DNA of 64,000 bases from Fimbriimonadaceae bacterium (GCA_019187105.1 JABAQM010000001.1:2076734-2140733); one strand, 5' to 3'; counted from the first letter of the stretch, positions 16,439-26,135 are shown. Program-made: numbers and translations. The notes: generated by a model not told the origin, from the sequence alone.

Positions 16439-17939
16439 TGACCTCGCGAGCGGCTGGGAGGCTATCGGCAAGCTCAGAGGCTGTGTAGCCGACCTCGCCA
16501 ATGTGTCTGGCACACAGATCTCCGGCGAGGCCATGCCAGAAGGCCCCGCACGTTGCCGCCTCTCTGAGTCCGACCTTCTGGGCGACCAAGGTGCCAATGA
16601 CGCCGGAAAGTACATCGCCCATACCTCCCGTCGCCATCCCAGGATTGCCGGTCGGATTAACTGCCAATGGATGCGAGCGTTCTGCAACGATGGTGTACGC
16701 GCCTTTCAGAAGAACGATGCTTTGATACTTTTCCGCGGCGAGCCGGACACTGCCGAATCGGTCCGACTGAATTTCGCCGACCGAAACTCCCAGGAGCCGC
16801 GACAACTCGCCGGGATGAGGGGTGATAACGGCGAACTGAGGTAGGTCGACACCAGCGGCGACCGCGTTGAGTGCGTCGGCGTCGATCACCACCGGCAAGC
16901 CACCTCCGTGTGACCAGATGTCGGCCAGCGTTCTGCGAACGTGCTCGGTCTGCCCCATGCCGGGACCGAACACGGCCGCGTCGAACGCAGATATTCGATC
17001 TCGGATCTCACGGGATGCGTCAGGCTGATTCAGGATGGGCCAAACGATCGCCTCCGGAAGGTGGCCAGCAACGATTTGACAGACACTGGGGTGCGAGCAG
17101 ACGGTCACGAGTCCGGCTCCGGCTCGTATCGCCCCCTTGGCGGCGAGAACGGCGGCGCCGGGCATGTCGGGACTGCCGGCGACGATCAGGACCCGTCCAT
17201 TCTCGCCCTTGTGGCTCTGCAGTTGTCGATCAGGCAGCACCTGCTTCACCCAAGCACCGGCCGTGATTCCGGCGACCGGCGGAAACGAGGTCAGCTCGGC
17301 CGGATAATCGAGCGGCGCCACGTGCCAATCCCCCGCACGGATCATGCCCGCGTTTAAGAACAGGTACGGCTTTGCAAACCCGATGACCACGGTCTGTTCG
17401 GCCCAGACCGCCACGCCCGGCGCGAGCCCGGAGTCGGCATCGATTCCGCTCGGGATGTCGATGGAGAGGACGGTTCCGCTAAAGCGGTTTACCGCCTCGA
17501 TCAGTTCAGCAACAGCACCCGTCGGGGCACCCTTTGCGCCAATCCCGAGCACGGCGTCGACCACCAAGTCGGCTTCGATGAGGGCTAGTTCGGCGGACCA
17601 AGAAGGATCGTCGACAAACACGGCCTGGAGACCCTCGGTAGGGAAAGCAAACGATTCCTTTGGCGACGCAATCAAGCACCGAACGCTCGATCCAGACTGG
17701 GCGAGCAAATGGGCGACCACGATCCCATCACCGCCATTGTTGCCCTTCCCAACGGCAACGACGAAGCGCTTGGCATCTGAATGGGTTTCGCGGATATGGC
17801 GAAATACTGCCTCGCCAGCCTGCTGCATAAGTCGGCCCTCAGCCATGCCGGCGGACTCGACCGCGGACCGATCGAGTTCTTTGATTTCGACCGAAGTGAG
17901 TATTTGTCCGTACGGATATCCGTCGTTATAGCGCTTCAC
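16419..17939 (-). CDS. nnr: bifunctional NAD(P)H-hydrate epimerase / ADP-dependent dehydratase
   Basis: A fused metabolite-repair enzyme that reverts hydrated NADH/NADPH. The N-terminal YjeF_N epimerase domain carries VAVGKGNNGGDGIVVAHLL and SIDIPSGIDADSG. The C-terminal YjeF_C (carbohydrate-kinase-like) dehydratase carries GRVLIVAGSPDMPGAAV, GPGMGQ, TPHPGELSRLLG, and NPTGNPGMATGGMGDVLSG, the phosphate-binding catalytic region. No ATG lies near the conserved N terminus (ILTSVEIKELD). I use GTG 17939 (506 residues); GTG 17963 is also possible. Either start overlaps the 3' end of the SprT-like gene, so the genes are probably coupled. Confidence 0.92.
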   Translation of the reverse strand: MKRYNDGYPYGQILTSVEIKELDRSAVESAGMAEGRLMQQAGEAVFRHIRETHSDAKRFVVAVGKGNNGGDGIVVAHLLAQSGSSVRCLIASPKESFAFPTEGLQAVFVDDPSWSAELALIEADLVVDAVLGIGAKGAPTGAVAELIEAVNRFSGTVLSIDIPSGIDADSGLAPGVAVWAEQTVVIGFAKPYLFLNAGMIRAGDWHVAPLDYPAELTSFPPVAGITAGAWVKQVLPDRQLQSHKGENGRVLIVAGSPDMPGAAVLAAKGAIRAGAGLVTVCSHPSVCQIVAGHLPEAIVWPILNQPDASREIRDRISAFDAAVFGPGMGQTEHVRRTLADIWSHGGGLPVVIDADALNAVAAGVDLPQFAVITPHPGELSRLLGVSVGEIQSDRFGSVRLAAEKYQSIVLLKGAYTIVAERSHPLAVNPTGNPGMATGGMGDVLSGVIGTLVAQKVGLREAATCGAFWHGLAGDLCARHIGEVGYTASELADSLPAAREVIKAGST

Positions 17940-18435
17940 AGCGGACGAACTCGACCTCCCCACCGCAACCGGAGTGCAAGAACCGCCGGCCCTTGGGAAG
18001 GCGGCGACGGCGATCGAACGATGTCTCGCACTTGGCGCAGCGATATGTCACGACCTGGCGACTGACGTTCCTGCGGCAGTCGTAGCTATGGCAGACCGAG
18101 GGCTCTTCGCCCAGGTCACGCATCGCCTGCTTCCACGCCTTTCCATGGCCGCGCCCGCGTAAACCCTGCCGGTCGACCGCCAGCAAGTGAGCGTATTCGT
18201 GCTTGAGGGTGCGTTCCGCCGATTCTGCATCGACGAGGACCAGGGTGCTCAACACGATCCTGAATCGCTTGAGGTCGGCGAGGCCGGCGGTCGTACGCAA
18301 GTTTCGCCATTCGAGGCTTGCCCGGCGCTTGAGGGGGAAGCTCCGGGTCAACTCGACTAGCAGCCGCTCGGTGAGTTCCGACAGGGGCAATTGGACCTGG
18401 GTTTTAGCCGTTTCCTCGAACAACGACATCTGCAT
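17926..18435 (-). CDS. SprT-like zinc metallopeptidase
   Basis: A 169-residue SprT-family protein. HEYAH at residues 79-83 is the HExxH zinc motif, with a downstream GHGKAW providing the probable third His. A C-terminal zinc ribbon is suggested by YRCAKC (Cys133, Cys136) and SGCGG (Cys157). SprT-like proteins are related to the DNA-protein crosslink protease SPRTN, but bacterial members are poorly characterised. The start is ATG 18435 (another ATG two codons later). It overlaps the downstream repair enzyme by about 14 bp. Confidence 0.88.
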   Translation of the reverse strand: MQMSLFEETAKTQVQLPLSELTERLLVELTRSFPLKRRASLEWRNLRTTAGLADLKRFRIVLSTLVLVDAESAERTLKHEYAHLLAVDRQGLRGRGHGKAWKQAMRDLGEEPSVCHSYDCRRNVSRQVVTYRCAKCETSFDRRRRLPKGRRFLHSGCGGEVEFVRCEAL

Positions 18436-18502
18436 CGCTTGCCATGCTCATTCTCGCATATCGGGAACCGGGTAAAACGCCGCCGAGAGGTATCGATTAG
18501 CG

Positions 18503-19846
18503 ATGAGCAAGAGCAAGGACGGTTTGACACGGCGAGAGTTGTTGGAAAAGGCGGGTGTTGCGGCAGCGGCGGGCATCGTGGGACCGGCGTTGATGAACAT
18601 TCCCAAGGTTGAACCGGCTCCCTCCAAGAAGCAGGTGGGCGCGAATGACAAGATCGTCCTCGGGTTGATTGGCTGCGGCGGGATGGGGATGGCCAACATC
18701 CGAACCTTCATGAACTACCCCGATGTGGAGGTCGCCGCCGTTTGCGACGTCGATTCTGCTCGCATTCCAAAGGATGCCGCTGAAATCGAGAAGAAGTACA
18801 ACCGGAAGCCAGACGTTTACAAGGACTATCGAGCCATCCTCGACCGTAAGGATATCGACGCCGTCGTCATCGGCACGCCCGACCACTGGCACGCCCTCAA
18901 TCTGATCCACACGTGCGAGGCCGGCAAAGACAGCTTCTGCGAAAAGCCGCTCAGTCACAACATCGTTGAGGCCATCTCGATGGCGGGGGCGGTAAGGAAG
19001 CACAATCGAGTGGTTCAGGTCGGCACCTGGCAGCGAAGCACGAAGGAATTCACGGATGCGATCGATTACATTCGGTCGGGAAAGCTCGGGAAGATCGTGC
19101 TTTGCAGGGCTTGGATCACCGACAACTTCCGCGCGGGCAAGGTTGCTCCATCGAGCCCGCCTTCGACCCTCGACTATGACATGTGGACCGGTCCGGCGAA
19201 GATGGTGCCATACCGGCAAAACGCCTGCCACTATAACTGGCGCTGGTTTATGAACTATGGCGGCGGTCTCGCCACCGACTGGGGTGTTCACATGATGGAC
19301 ATCGCGCTGCTGGCGATGAGCAAGACCCAAAACCTGGTCATGCCGAAGACAATCAGTTCGGCGGGCGGCATCCTCGCCTTCGTCGGCGATGACCGGGACG
19401 CCCCGGATACCACGGAGACGATCTACCGCTTCGACGATCCTGATTTCGTCATGACTTGGTCGGTGAAGCGTGATCACCCGGGTCTGCCGGGCCATGGCAC
19501 GGAGTTCGTCAGTGCGGATGGTCGGACGCTCCGGGTTTGGCGTGGCGGTTGGACGATCGTGGATGCGGATGGAAAGGAGCTGCCGAAAGAGAGCGCGGAG
19601 GATCCGCCCAGCCACTGGCGCGACTTCCTCGACTGCGTGAAATCTCGAAAGCAGCCGAGAGCCGACCTCCGCTCGATCGCCCAGACGACTGTCGTTTGCC
19701 ACCTTGCCAACGTGGCGCTCTATTCAGGCGAAACGATCAAATGGGACGCCAAAAAGATGGATCTGGTAGGAAAGGTTGGGCGCGATACCCAGTCTTATAG
19801 GCGCGAGTACCGAAAGGGTTACAAGTTGACGACGTACCCCTGGTAG
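18503..19846 (+). CDS. Tat-exported Gfo/Idh/MocA family oxidoreductase
   Basis: A 447-residue NAD(P)-dependent oxidoreductase acting on sugars or inositols outside the cytoplasm. A twin-arginine signal LTRRELLEKAG followed by an Ala-rich h-region gives Tat export. The Rossmann domain is VLGLIGCGGMG; the family hallmark EKPLSHN (catalytic Lys) is near residue 152. The C-terminal alpha/beta substrate domain includes NWRWFMNYGGGLATDWGVHMMD, typical of planctomycete/Armatimonadota exported members. It is followed by a stem-loop at 19871. No Shine-Dalgarno is visible before the ATG. Confidence 0.93.
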   Translation: MSKSKDGLTRRELLEKAGVAAAAGIVGPALMNIPKVEPAPSKKQVGANDKIVLGLIGCGGMGMANIRTFMNYPDVEVAAVCDVDSARIPKDAAEIEKKYNRKPDVYKDYRAILDRKDIDAVVIGTPDHWHALNLIHTCEAGKDSFCEKPLSHNIVEAISMAGAVRKHNRVVQVGTWQRSTKEFTDAIDYIRSGKLGKIVLCRAWITDNFRAGKVAPSSPPSTLDYDMWTGPAKMVPYRQNACHYNWRWFMNYGGGLATDWGVHMMDIALLAMSKTQNLVMPKTISSAGGILAFVGDDRDAPDTTETIYRFDDPDFVMTWSVKRDHPGLPGHGTEFVSADGRTLRVWRGGWTIVDADGKELPKESAEDPPSHWRDFLDCVKSRKQPRADLRSIAQTTVVCHLANVALYSGETIKWDAKKMDLVGKVGRDTQSYRREYRKGYKLTTYPW

Positions 19847-19870
19847 CCGCAAGGTCACCACAGTTTCTAA

Positions 19871-19893
19871 GCCCCAGGTAGCGGATCTGGGGC
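19871..19893 (+). terminator. stem-loop after oxidoreductase gene
   Basis: GCCCCAG (19871-19877) and CTGGGGC (19887-19893) form a 7-bp stem with a 9-nt loop, 24 bp after the stop. No T tract follows on the plus strand. Confidence 0.55.
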
Positions 19894-19954
19894 AAAAACG
19901 GCATCAAGATCGCTAACTCAGGGAGCGAGGTTCGCGTAACATTAAGGAATTCTC

Positions 19955-20251
19955 ATGAAGTTCTTGGTAATCAGCTCCCTGGTTGTCGGTCTCATCGCCG
20001 GTCCGCTCGTTATGGTTTCTCAGGCTAAGCCGGCGTTTGCCTCTAAGGAGAAGAAGGCTTGTGGCTACTGTCATCTTCGACCAAGCGGCGGCGGCGCGCG
20101 CGGCTTTCGCGGACTCTATTACCGATCCAACAAGCTGAGCTTCAAGGGTTTTGACGAGAAGAAGGAAGCTGAGAAAGCCGGCGTGAAGCCGGATGCAATG
20201 GGCAAGGATGCCAAGCCAACTAAGCCATATCCGCCCAAGAACTCCAAATGA
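19955..20251 (+). CDS. small exported c-type cytochrome-like protein
   Basis: A 98-residue protein with a signal peptide (residues 1-30, ending near AFA) and one CxxCH haem-attachment motif, CGYCH, in KKACGYCHLRPSGGG. The rest is Gly-, Lys- and Pro-rich. A distal Met ligand is not obvious (one candidate in PDAMGKD). It is smaller than a typical class I cytochrome c. A good Shine-Dalgarno TAAGGAA (19943-19949) overlaps the end of a TAACAT hexamer. Probably a periplasmic electron carrier or a cytochrome-like fragment; no redox partners are adjacent. Confidence 0.7.
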   Translation: MKFLVISSLVVGLIAGPLVMVSQAKPAFASKEKKACGYCHLRPSGGGARGFRGLYYRSNKLSFKGFDEKKEAEKAGVKPDAMGKDAKPTKPYPPKNSK

Positions 20252-20314
20252 GTTCAAAAATCTAAAGTAACGCCTCAAGTTTAAGCCTGCTCAAGCCGAC
20301 ATTCATACCGGGGA

Positions 20315-23300
20315 ATGTCGTTGCAGGATGTGTGTTTACCGAGGCGATTAAACGTTGCCATCAGTTGGTTGGGGATTGCTGGAATTTGCGCCGGCATCGC
20401 TCAAGCCATTTTGGGGGTCGTAGCTACTTCCTTCGTCCAAATGGCACCTGGCCTGGCGGTCGTCGCACTTGGCAGCACGGCTATTTATCTGGCCCGGGGT
20501 TTGGAGCGGCAGGCAGCGAGCTTTGCGTGTGTTGCAGCATCGGTTTCGGCGATCGCGCTGGGCATAGATCCTGAACTCAATCACGCTGCATGCCTCTTGG
20601 TCGCCGTCTCGTGCATGGTTGGTCACCTTCGATCATCCACGAGACCCGCGAGCGCCTTCCTTGCCGCGATCGGCGGCTCCTTTGCGATTGCCTCAGGGAT
20701 CGCCTCAGCGATGGGCATTTCCGGTCGACCGGTAGTCGGCATGGTTGGCCCTATCGCGATGGGCCTGTCCTTTGCCGCGGTTTTCCTGGCCCAATTCCCG
20801 TCATTGGCGGGCACCCGCCGAGCGTTCTCGCTCCCCGTACTTTGCTTCTTATCCGTACTGTCGCTCACGTTCGTGATGGCTGAGGAGACTCGGCAAGGCG
20901 GCTTTAGGGAGGCGCATCGGTCAGCTCAGCGGTCAACGGGATTACTGGTTCAGTCCCTCAATCGGGCGCTGGAGCTGAGGAGACGTGCCGTTGAGCGTGT
21001 GGCTGCCCTCTACGAAATCGGCCAGCCGGCTGATCTCGCATTTTGGAGGGTGCAGGCCAACTCGCTGATCAGAGATTTCCCGGGTCTAACGACGATCGAA
21101 CGGGTCGACGCCAACGGCCAACTGGAATGGTTGATTCCATTCAACCCGCCGCCGGAACAGCAACAGCAGCTTAACAGCGATCCGTTCCGACAGAAGGTCA
21201 TTTTCGATCAGCTGTCCGACGCCAAGCCGGGCCTCGGTCCGGTGCTCGTCATGCGCAACGGCCACAAAGGCGTGCTTCAAGTCGCTCCGACGAACTCGAA
21301 CGGAACACCCAATGGAGCCATTCTTGGTCTGATCGATCTCCTGGCAACGAGCGACCTCGTGCTTTCGCATGCGGTTATCAACCGAGAAGCGGTCTCGATT
21401 TTCTTTGGCTCCGAAATTATTCAACAGCGGAGGCGCGAGGCAAAGATCGAGGGGCACGGCGCCACCCTGCAGACCGGCCAATTTGGAGTGGAGGTCGCGC
21501 CGACGCTCGCGTCCCTTCCCGCAGCCGCAACTGTCCTGCCGCTGGCCATCCTCTTTGTGGGTGTGGTCATGAGCCTAAAGCTCGCTTTGATCGTCCGGTT
21601 TGCTATCATCGCCCGCCAATCACTCGGAGACCTGCGGATCGCCAACGACCGGGTTGTGGCGGAACGGGAACAACTTAAGTCCGCCATCGATGTCGCCAGG
21701 CTCGGCGTGTGGCAGTATTCGGTCGCCGACAGGACTGCCACGGTCGACGCTCGCAGCGCCGAAGTCCTCGGCCTCAAGACCGATGGCGACTCTCTAGAAG
21801 TTCCGCTGTTCGATTGGCTCGAATTCGAACCCGACGCGGCGGAAGCGTTCAATGGCCGGCTGGAGCGTGGAGAAGCGATTTCAGACGAGGTGCGGGTTAG
21901 GACACCCAATGGCGTTACCAAGCTTGTCGGACTCTATGGTCACTCCTCAAAGGACGCCTCCGGTGCCGTAGTGGGATTTACCGGAGTGCTCGCAGATGTG
22001 GACGAGCAGAGGGCAACCGAGTTGCAGCTCGCCAAATCCAACGCGAAGTTCCAGGCGATGCTGGAGTCATCACCCCTCGGTATTTTCCTCACCGAACCCG
22101 ACGGGACCTGCACCTATACCAATGCTGCCTACGACCAGATTTCTGGTCTTCCCCCCGCGGCCAGCCGCGGCTATTCCTGCCTCCTCGGAGTGCACAGTGA
22201 AGATAGGGGTCGTGTCTCGTCGGAATGGTTCAAGGCTATCGAAGGTCTGAAACCGATTGCGACAACCTTCCGATTCTCGTGGATCGATGGTACGGTTCGC
22301 GACTGCGCGATTCAGGCTTCACCGATCTGGGTAGGAAGCGAGGTCATCGGCTTCATAGGATTCCTCCAGGACATTACCGACCGGCTGAGGTCTCAGGACG
22401 AGCTCAAGCGCGCTCGGGACAGAGTCGAAGCGCTGCTCAATTCGACCAATGCGGTTGTTCACTCGCTCAAGCCGTTCGGCACGTTCAGTCCAACGTATGT
22501 GACGCCCAACGTCGCCGAGATTTTTGGGCTGAGTCCTTCGGAACTGCTCCATTCAAACGAGTACCTGTTCCAGCGAATCCATGAGGATGACCTTGAGCTA
22601 TTCACCACCCTGAACGAGCAGGTGCTGCGGGCCGGCACGGCGACGGTCGAGTACCGGATTCTCGATGGCTCTGACTCGTACCGATGGGTAAGGGACAGCC
22701 GCAACCTGATTTTTGACGGGGAACAGAGGCCGGTTGAGATTGCCGGCTATTGGATCGACATCACCCCTCAGCGACTGGCGGAGGAAGCCCTTCGCGAAAA
22801 GTCAGCGATCAACGAGGCGATGCTGGAGACGGCCAACTACGGCATCATGACCACGCGGCCTGACGGAACGATCACGAGTGTCAATCCGGCAGTCTCGGAA
22901 ATCCTCGGCGTCAAGCCGACAGACCTCGTCGGTCAGCGAACCCTCGATTCGCTCTATCTCAAGGAAGAACTGAAAGTCTGTGCCGAGCAGGCATCGCGGG
23001 TGCTGGGCGTGGCTTTTGAGCCGAACTTTACTGCTTTGATCGCCATGGTCGAAAACGGTGTTGCCGACGTCGATAATTGGACGCTCGTCGGCGCCGATGG
23101 CAAGCAGGTTCCCGTAACGGTCAGCCTCAGCCGAATCGTCCTGACAGACGGATCACTGATTGGCTACATGGCCATTCTGCAGGATGATACGGAGAGGCGG
23201 CTGTATCAGTCACAGATCGACCATCAGATGACCCAACTGAGCGAGGCGAGGCTCATGCTCGAAGAGCAGCAGTTTGAGCTTCACGCCAAGAATCTGGAGC

Positions 23301-23800
23301 TTGAACGGCTTGCTACCACCGATGGGCTAACCGGGCTGCTGAACCGGCGTGCGCTTATGGAGAGGCTTCGCCATGCAATCGCCCTTTCCGATAGACACGG
23401 CCAAGATATTTCGATCCTGATGATGGACGTCGACCATTTCAAGGCTTACAACGACAGCTTTGGCCATCCGGCCGGCGACGAGGTCCTCCGCCGAGTGGCA
23501 GAGGTCATTCGACAGTCCTCCCGCACCACCGATGTTTCGGGACGGTATGGCGGAGAAGAATTCGTGCTGGTGCTTCCGGAGACGGGTGTAGAAGGTGGGC
23601 TGATGCTCGCAGAGAGGATCCGGACGTCGATCGAAACCCACGATTGGCCTAATCGTCCCATCACGGCTAGCATCGGGGTCTGTACGCGCCACGAAGGCGA
23701 GAACGACGAAGCCTTGCTCACGCGCGTTGACGAGGCGCTCTACGAGAGTAAAAGGGCGGGCAGGAACCGAGTTTCGGTGTCGAGCCAGAAGGCAGCTTAG
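20315..23800 (+). CDS. CHASE/PAS/GGDEF membrane diguanylate cyclase
   Basis: A 1161-residue c-di-GMP synthase. An N-terminal block of about six transmembrane helices (to ~residue 190) precedes a periplasmic CHASE-like sensor (~195-400), then a transmembrane helix (~405-430). At least four PAS/PAC repeats follow (~455-565, 580-700, 705-825, 830-955), then a coiled linker and a C-terminal GGDEF domain. The catalytic motif is GGEEF in SGRYGGEEFVLVLPE, and an inhibitory I-site RTTD lies five residues upstream, so it should be active and product-inhibited. No EAL domain. Its 3' end shares a TTAG stop overlap with the convergent gene at 23797. The start ATG 20315 has only a close GGGGA before it. 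Confidence 0.93.
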   Translation: MSLQDVCLPRRLNVAISWLGIAGICAGIAQAILGVVATSFVQMAPGLAVVALGSTAIYLARGLERQAASFACVAASVSAIALGIDPELNHAACLLVAVSCMVGHLRSSTRPASAFLAAIGGSFAIASGIASAMGISGRPVVGMVGPIAMGLSFAAVFLAQFPSLAGTRRAFSLPVLCFLSVLSLTFVMAEETRQGGFREAHRSAQRSTGLLVQSLNRALELRRRAVERVAALYEIGQPADLAFWRVQANSLIRDFPGLTTIERVDANGQLEWLIPFNPPPEQQQQLNSDPFRQKVIFDQLSDAKPGLGPVLVMRNGHKGVLQVAPTNSNGTPNGAILGLIDLLATSDLVLSHAVINREAVSIFFGSEIIQQRRREAKIEGHGATLQTGQFGVEVAPTLASLPAAATVLPLAILFVGVVMSLKLALIVRFAIIARQSLGDLRIANDRVVAEREQLKSAIDVARLGVWQYSVADRTATVDARSAEVLGLKTDGDSLEVPLFDWLEFEPDAAEAFNGRLERGEAISDEVRVRTPNGVTKLVGLYGHSSKDASGAVVGFTGVLADVDEQRATELQLAKSNAKFQAMLESSPLGIFLTEPDGTCTYTNAAYDQISGLPPAASRGYSCLLGVHSEDRGRVSSEWFKAIEGLKPIATTFRFSWIDGTVRDCAIQASPIWVGSEVIGFIGFLQDITDRLRSQDELKRARDRVEALLNSTNAVVHSLKPFGTFSPTYVTPNVAEIFGLSPSELLHSNEYLFQRIHEDDLELFTTLNEQVLRAGTATVEYRILDGSDSYRWVRDSRNLIFDGEQRPVEIAGYWIDITPQRLAEEALREKSAINEAMLETANYGIMTTRPDGTITSVNPAVSEILGVKPTDLVGQRTLDSLYLKEELKVCAEQASRVLGVAFEPNFTALIAMVENGVADVDNWTLVGADGKQVPVTVSLSRIVLTDGSLIGYMAILQDDTERRLYQSQIDHQMTQLSEARLMLEEQQFELHAKNLELERLATTDGLTGLLNRRALMERLRHAIALSDRHGQDISILMMDVDHFKAYNDSFGHPAGDEVLRRVAEVIRQSSRTTDVSGRYGGEEFVLVLPETGVEGGLMLAERIRTSIETHDWPNRPITASIGVCTRHEGENDEALLTRVDEALYESKRAGRNRVSVSSQKAA

Positions 23801-24345
23801 AAGAGGGGGCGCTGCAAAAGCAGCTCCAGCCGAGATTCCACTTGGCCGAAATTGCACTGGTAGAAGGCCACGTCGCGGCCGGAAACTCGGAATGAGGTCG
23901 TCCAGCCGCCGAAGTCGTTGGCCCACTCGTCGTTGAAGTCAGGCCGCACCACGGGCTTTCCAAGCGTTTTCGCGATCCGGTCGATTAACGATCTACTCTT
24001 GGCCCGGTTGACCGTCTTACTTGATTCGACCGTCAACAAGACGCCAAAGATGGGAAGGCTTTCACTCCAGGCGCCTCCTGGCTTGCCATCGAGTAAGCGT
24101 TGCCTTTGATTCCTGTTCAAGAAGGCTACCGATCCTTGAATCGGACCGGAGATGGTAACCACATATCCCGGCAAGGCTCCGTCTACCGCAGGCACCCATT
24201 GGGGTTTGCCAAACCTCAGGCCCTTGCCGGCCTTAGCTTTGACATCGGCCAGCGTGAAGGAAGGCTTGATGGATTGCAGGAAACGCAACGACCTATCCAA
24301 ATCTATCGGCGACGCCAGCAGAGCGACCACGGCGGCAGCGATCAT
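23797..24345 (-). CDS. exported hypothetical protein
   Basis: A 182-residue protein with a short hydrophobic N terminus (MIAAAVVALLASP) consistent with a signal peptide. No catalytic motif was recognised; the centre has alternating strands (GYVVTISGPIQGSVAFLNR, FGVLLTVESSK). The ATG overlaps the stop of the TIGR03790 gene as ATGA (24342-24345), so it belongs to that operon. The tail (VAFYQCNFGQVESRLELLL) is conserved-looking but unassigned. It shares a TTAG stop-codon overlap with the diguanylate cyclase. Confidence 0.75.
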   Translation of the reverse strand: MIAAAVVALLASPIDLDRSLRFLQSIKPSFTLADVKAKAGKGLRFGKPQWVPAVDGALPGYVVTISGPIQGSVAFLNRNQRQRLLDGKPGGAWSESLPIFGVLLTVESSKTVNRAKSRSLIDRIAKTLGKPVVRPDFNDEWANDFGGWTTSFRVSGRDVAFYQCNFGQVESRLELLLQRPLF

Positions 24346-25415
24346 TTTTTGTAAGGGTTGCAGAGGGGGTCGCCGATGACGACATCCTTGTACATGAGGA
24401 TCGGGGAAGCCATATAGATGCTTTCGGCCAGATTGAAGCCGCTGGTGTACCGGTCGAACATAACATCGGGGATCGCGAGGGAGAAGGTGAAGGGTTCGCT
24501 TACATAGCCTTTAATGCCCGTTACACCCTGCTCGATCAGGTCGGCAATAAGGGATTGGCCGCCGGTAGTGCGACGGAACGTTCGGCCGGACGTACTCACG
24601 AACGTTTCGCAGATCGCCCCCGGCTTGAACTTGATCTTGTGGTAGGTCTCGGGGCTAAAGGCGCCATCGTTGCTTCCCCAGCTGGCATAGCCGGCGACAG
24701 GATCGCTGGGGGCGGCAAAGGTCGACGACTTCTCAAGCTCCACCTCGAATCCCTTGGCCTTCAGCACAGCTTCGGCTCTGGCCATGGATTGTTCCAGTCG
24801 AAGGAAGTCGCCCGATTTGCGATTGGCAGCAGAGTCGAAGAAAAACTTTCCCTTTTCAGGCTTCGCCGCCAGCGAATTGTCGATCATCCGCTTGACGTGT
24901 TCCACTTCGTACCCATCCAGCCGGCAGACGAGATACATGTTGTAGCGCTTGCTGCTGAACGATTCGTTCTTCTGGAAGTAGGGGCTGATGTTCTTCTTGA
25001 TGGCGGCTTCCTCGAGCTTGGGGATCGGGGTGATGCCGAGGTTCATGGCCATCAGGTGGGAGTCCAGAGAAAAGCCAAAGTCATGGTCGAGGCGGAGCGG
25101 AACCCCTTTCGTGGTCACGATGAAGTCGATCTGGTGCTTGAGCTCACCTATCCTCTTCTTGACCGGGTTGAGGATCTGGCTCGTGAATTCACTAAGCGTG
25201 ACGTTCTCGGTGGTCGAACAATCGACGTCGACGACGTTCTCGCTCGGGATGATCCGTTTGCGAACGTAGTAGGAGGCGATCTCGGTGCTCTCCGGGCTGC
25301 GTCGATTCATCACCACAAGGACGCGCTTGCTCTCGGGCGGTGATTGGACCTTGGCCTGCGGTGGTTTCTGGCACCCCAAAACAAAAAGCAGGAGAGAGAT
25401 GTACATAAGCCGCAT
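24342..25415 (-). CDS. TIGR03790 family lipoprotein
   Basis: A 357-residue protein with a lipoprotein signal (FVLGC, Cys15). The mature protein matches the TIGR03790 family found in polysaccharide-rich environmental bacteria: RVLVVMNRRSPESTEIASYYVRKR, DFIVTTKGVPLR, CRLDGY, and an ending with YMASPILMYKDVVIGDPLCNPY. The family is of unknown biochemical function; its members are mostly exported and often near surface-assembly genes. A strong Shine-Dalgarno AAGGAA precedes ATG 25415. It is coupled to the downstream exported gene and follows a GT2 and a FemAB-like gene in the same direction, suggesting a shared envelope role. Confidence 0.88.
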   Translation of the reverse strand: MRLMYISLLLFVLGCQKPPQAKVQSPPESKRVLVVMNRRSPESTEIASYYVRKRIIPSENVVDVDCSTTENVTLSEFTSQILNPVKKRIGELKHQIDFIVTTKGVPLRLDHDFGFSLDSHLMAMNLGITPIPKLEEAAIKKNISPYFQKNESFSSKRYNMYLVCRLDGYEVEHVKRMIDNSLAAKPEKGKFFFDSAANRKSGDFLRLEQSMARAEAVLKAKGFEVELEKSSTFAAPSDPVAGYASWGSNDGAFSPETYHKIKFKPGAICETFVSTSGRTFRRTTGGQSLIADLIEQGVTGIKGYVSEPFTFSLAIPDVMFDRYTSGFNLAESIYMASPILMYKDVVIGDPLCNPYKK

Positions 25416-25429
25416 TCGTTCCTTTCGAG

Positions 25430-26098
25430 CTACTTGAACAGCCAGTCGCGAGAGCGCTTGCGCCGTCGGTACCGCACCATCGCATGCGCAATCTCCTTAT
25501 ACATTTTCGCCCTGGCCGCAGTTCCCTTGACGAAACCAAGCTTCTCTTCCTTGGCTGTATTGCTGACGCCAGGCAGAATCACGCGAAGGATTCTCGCCTT
25601 TTGGCGTTTGGCAAAGGTGTTGATGCTAACTTCAACGCCCATCCGGATATCAGAGAGGTGAGGAATTGAGTCGAACAGCGACCGTCGCATCGCCCGTTGG
25701 CCGCTGATGTACGGGCTGATGCGCTGGGCGGTATCGCTCCAGAACTTTCCGCCGCGAAACACGCCGATGCACATGTCGCACGAGTTCGCAAGAACCGGTC
25801 GGATGATTTGATCGACGTGGTCGGCGCGGAGGCCGATCAGGTCCGCATCGACGAACGTCACGACTTGGGCAGTCGTCGCTCCGACGCCGGCGCACATGGC
25901 GCCCGCCTTGCCCATGTTGAAGGGAAGCTCGATCACTCGCACGCCGGGGTATCGGCGCGCGACGGTGACGGTGTCGTCGGTGCTGGCGTCGCTGACAACG
26001 ATAATCTCCCCGGCCAACTTGGCCGAGCAAACTGCGTCGAGTACTCGACTCAGGCGTCCCCCCTCGTTGTAAGCGGGGATGATCGTGGCGACTTTCAA
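25430..26098 (-). CDS. GT2-family glycosyltransferase
   Basis: A 222-residue GT-A glycosyltransferase. It opens with ATIIPAYNEGG and EIIVVSDASTDDTV; the metal-binding DxD site is FVDADLIG. The NMGKAGAMCAG segment is typical of dolichol-phosphate-mannose-synthase-like GT2 enzymes. The C terminus is strongly basic (RYRRRKRSRDW) and could associate with the membrane. The start is TTG 26098; no canonical ATG is available at the conserved N terminus. Donor and acceptor are unknown; it is downstream of a FemAB-like gene. Confidence 0.9.
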   Translation of the reverse strand: MKVATIIPAYNEGGRLSRVLDAVCSAKLAGEIIVVSDASTDDTVTVARRYPGVRVIELPFNMGKAGAMCAGVGATTAQVVTFVDADLIGLRADHVDQIIRPVLANSCDMCIGVFRGGKFWSDTAQRISPYISGQRAMRRSLFDSIPHLSDIRMGVEVSINTFAKRQKARILRVILPGVSNTAKEEKLGFVKGTAARAKMYKEIAHAMVRYRRRKRSRDWLFK

Positions 26099-26135
26099 GC
26101 TAACTTTCGACCGTCCTCGGGAAAAATCCTACCCG

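Noticed and set aside
18497-19702. 401-codon minus-strand frame opposite the Gfo/Idh gene
   Set aside because: The plus strand encodes a full conserved oxidoreductase with Tat signal; the minus product has no motif.
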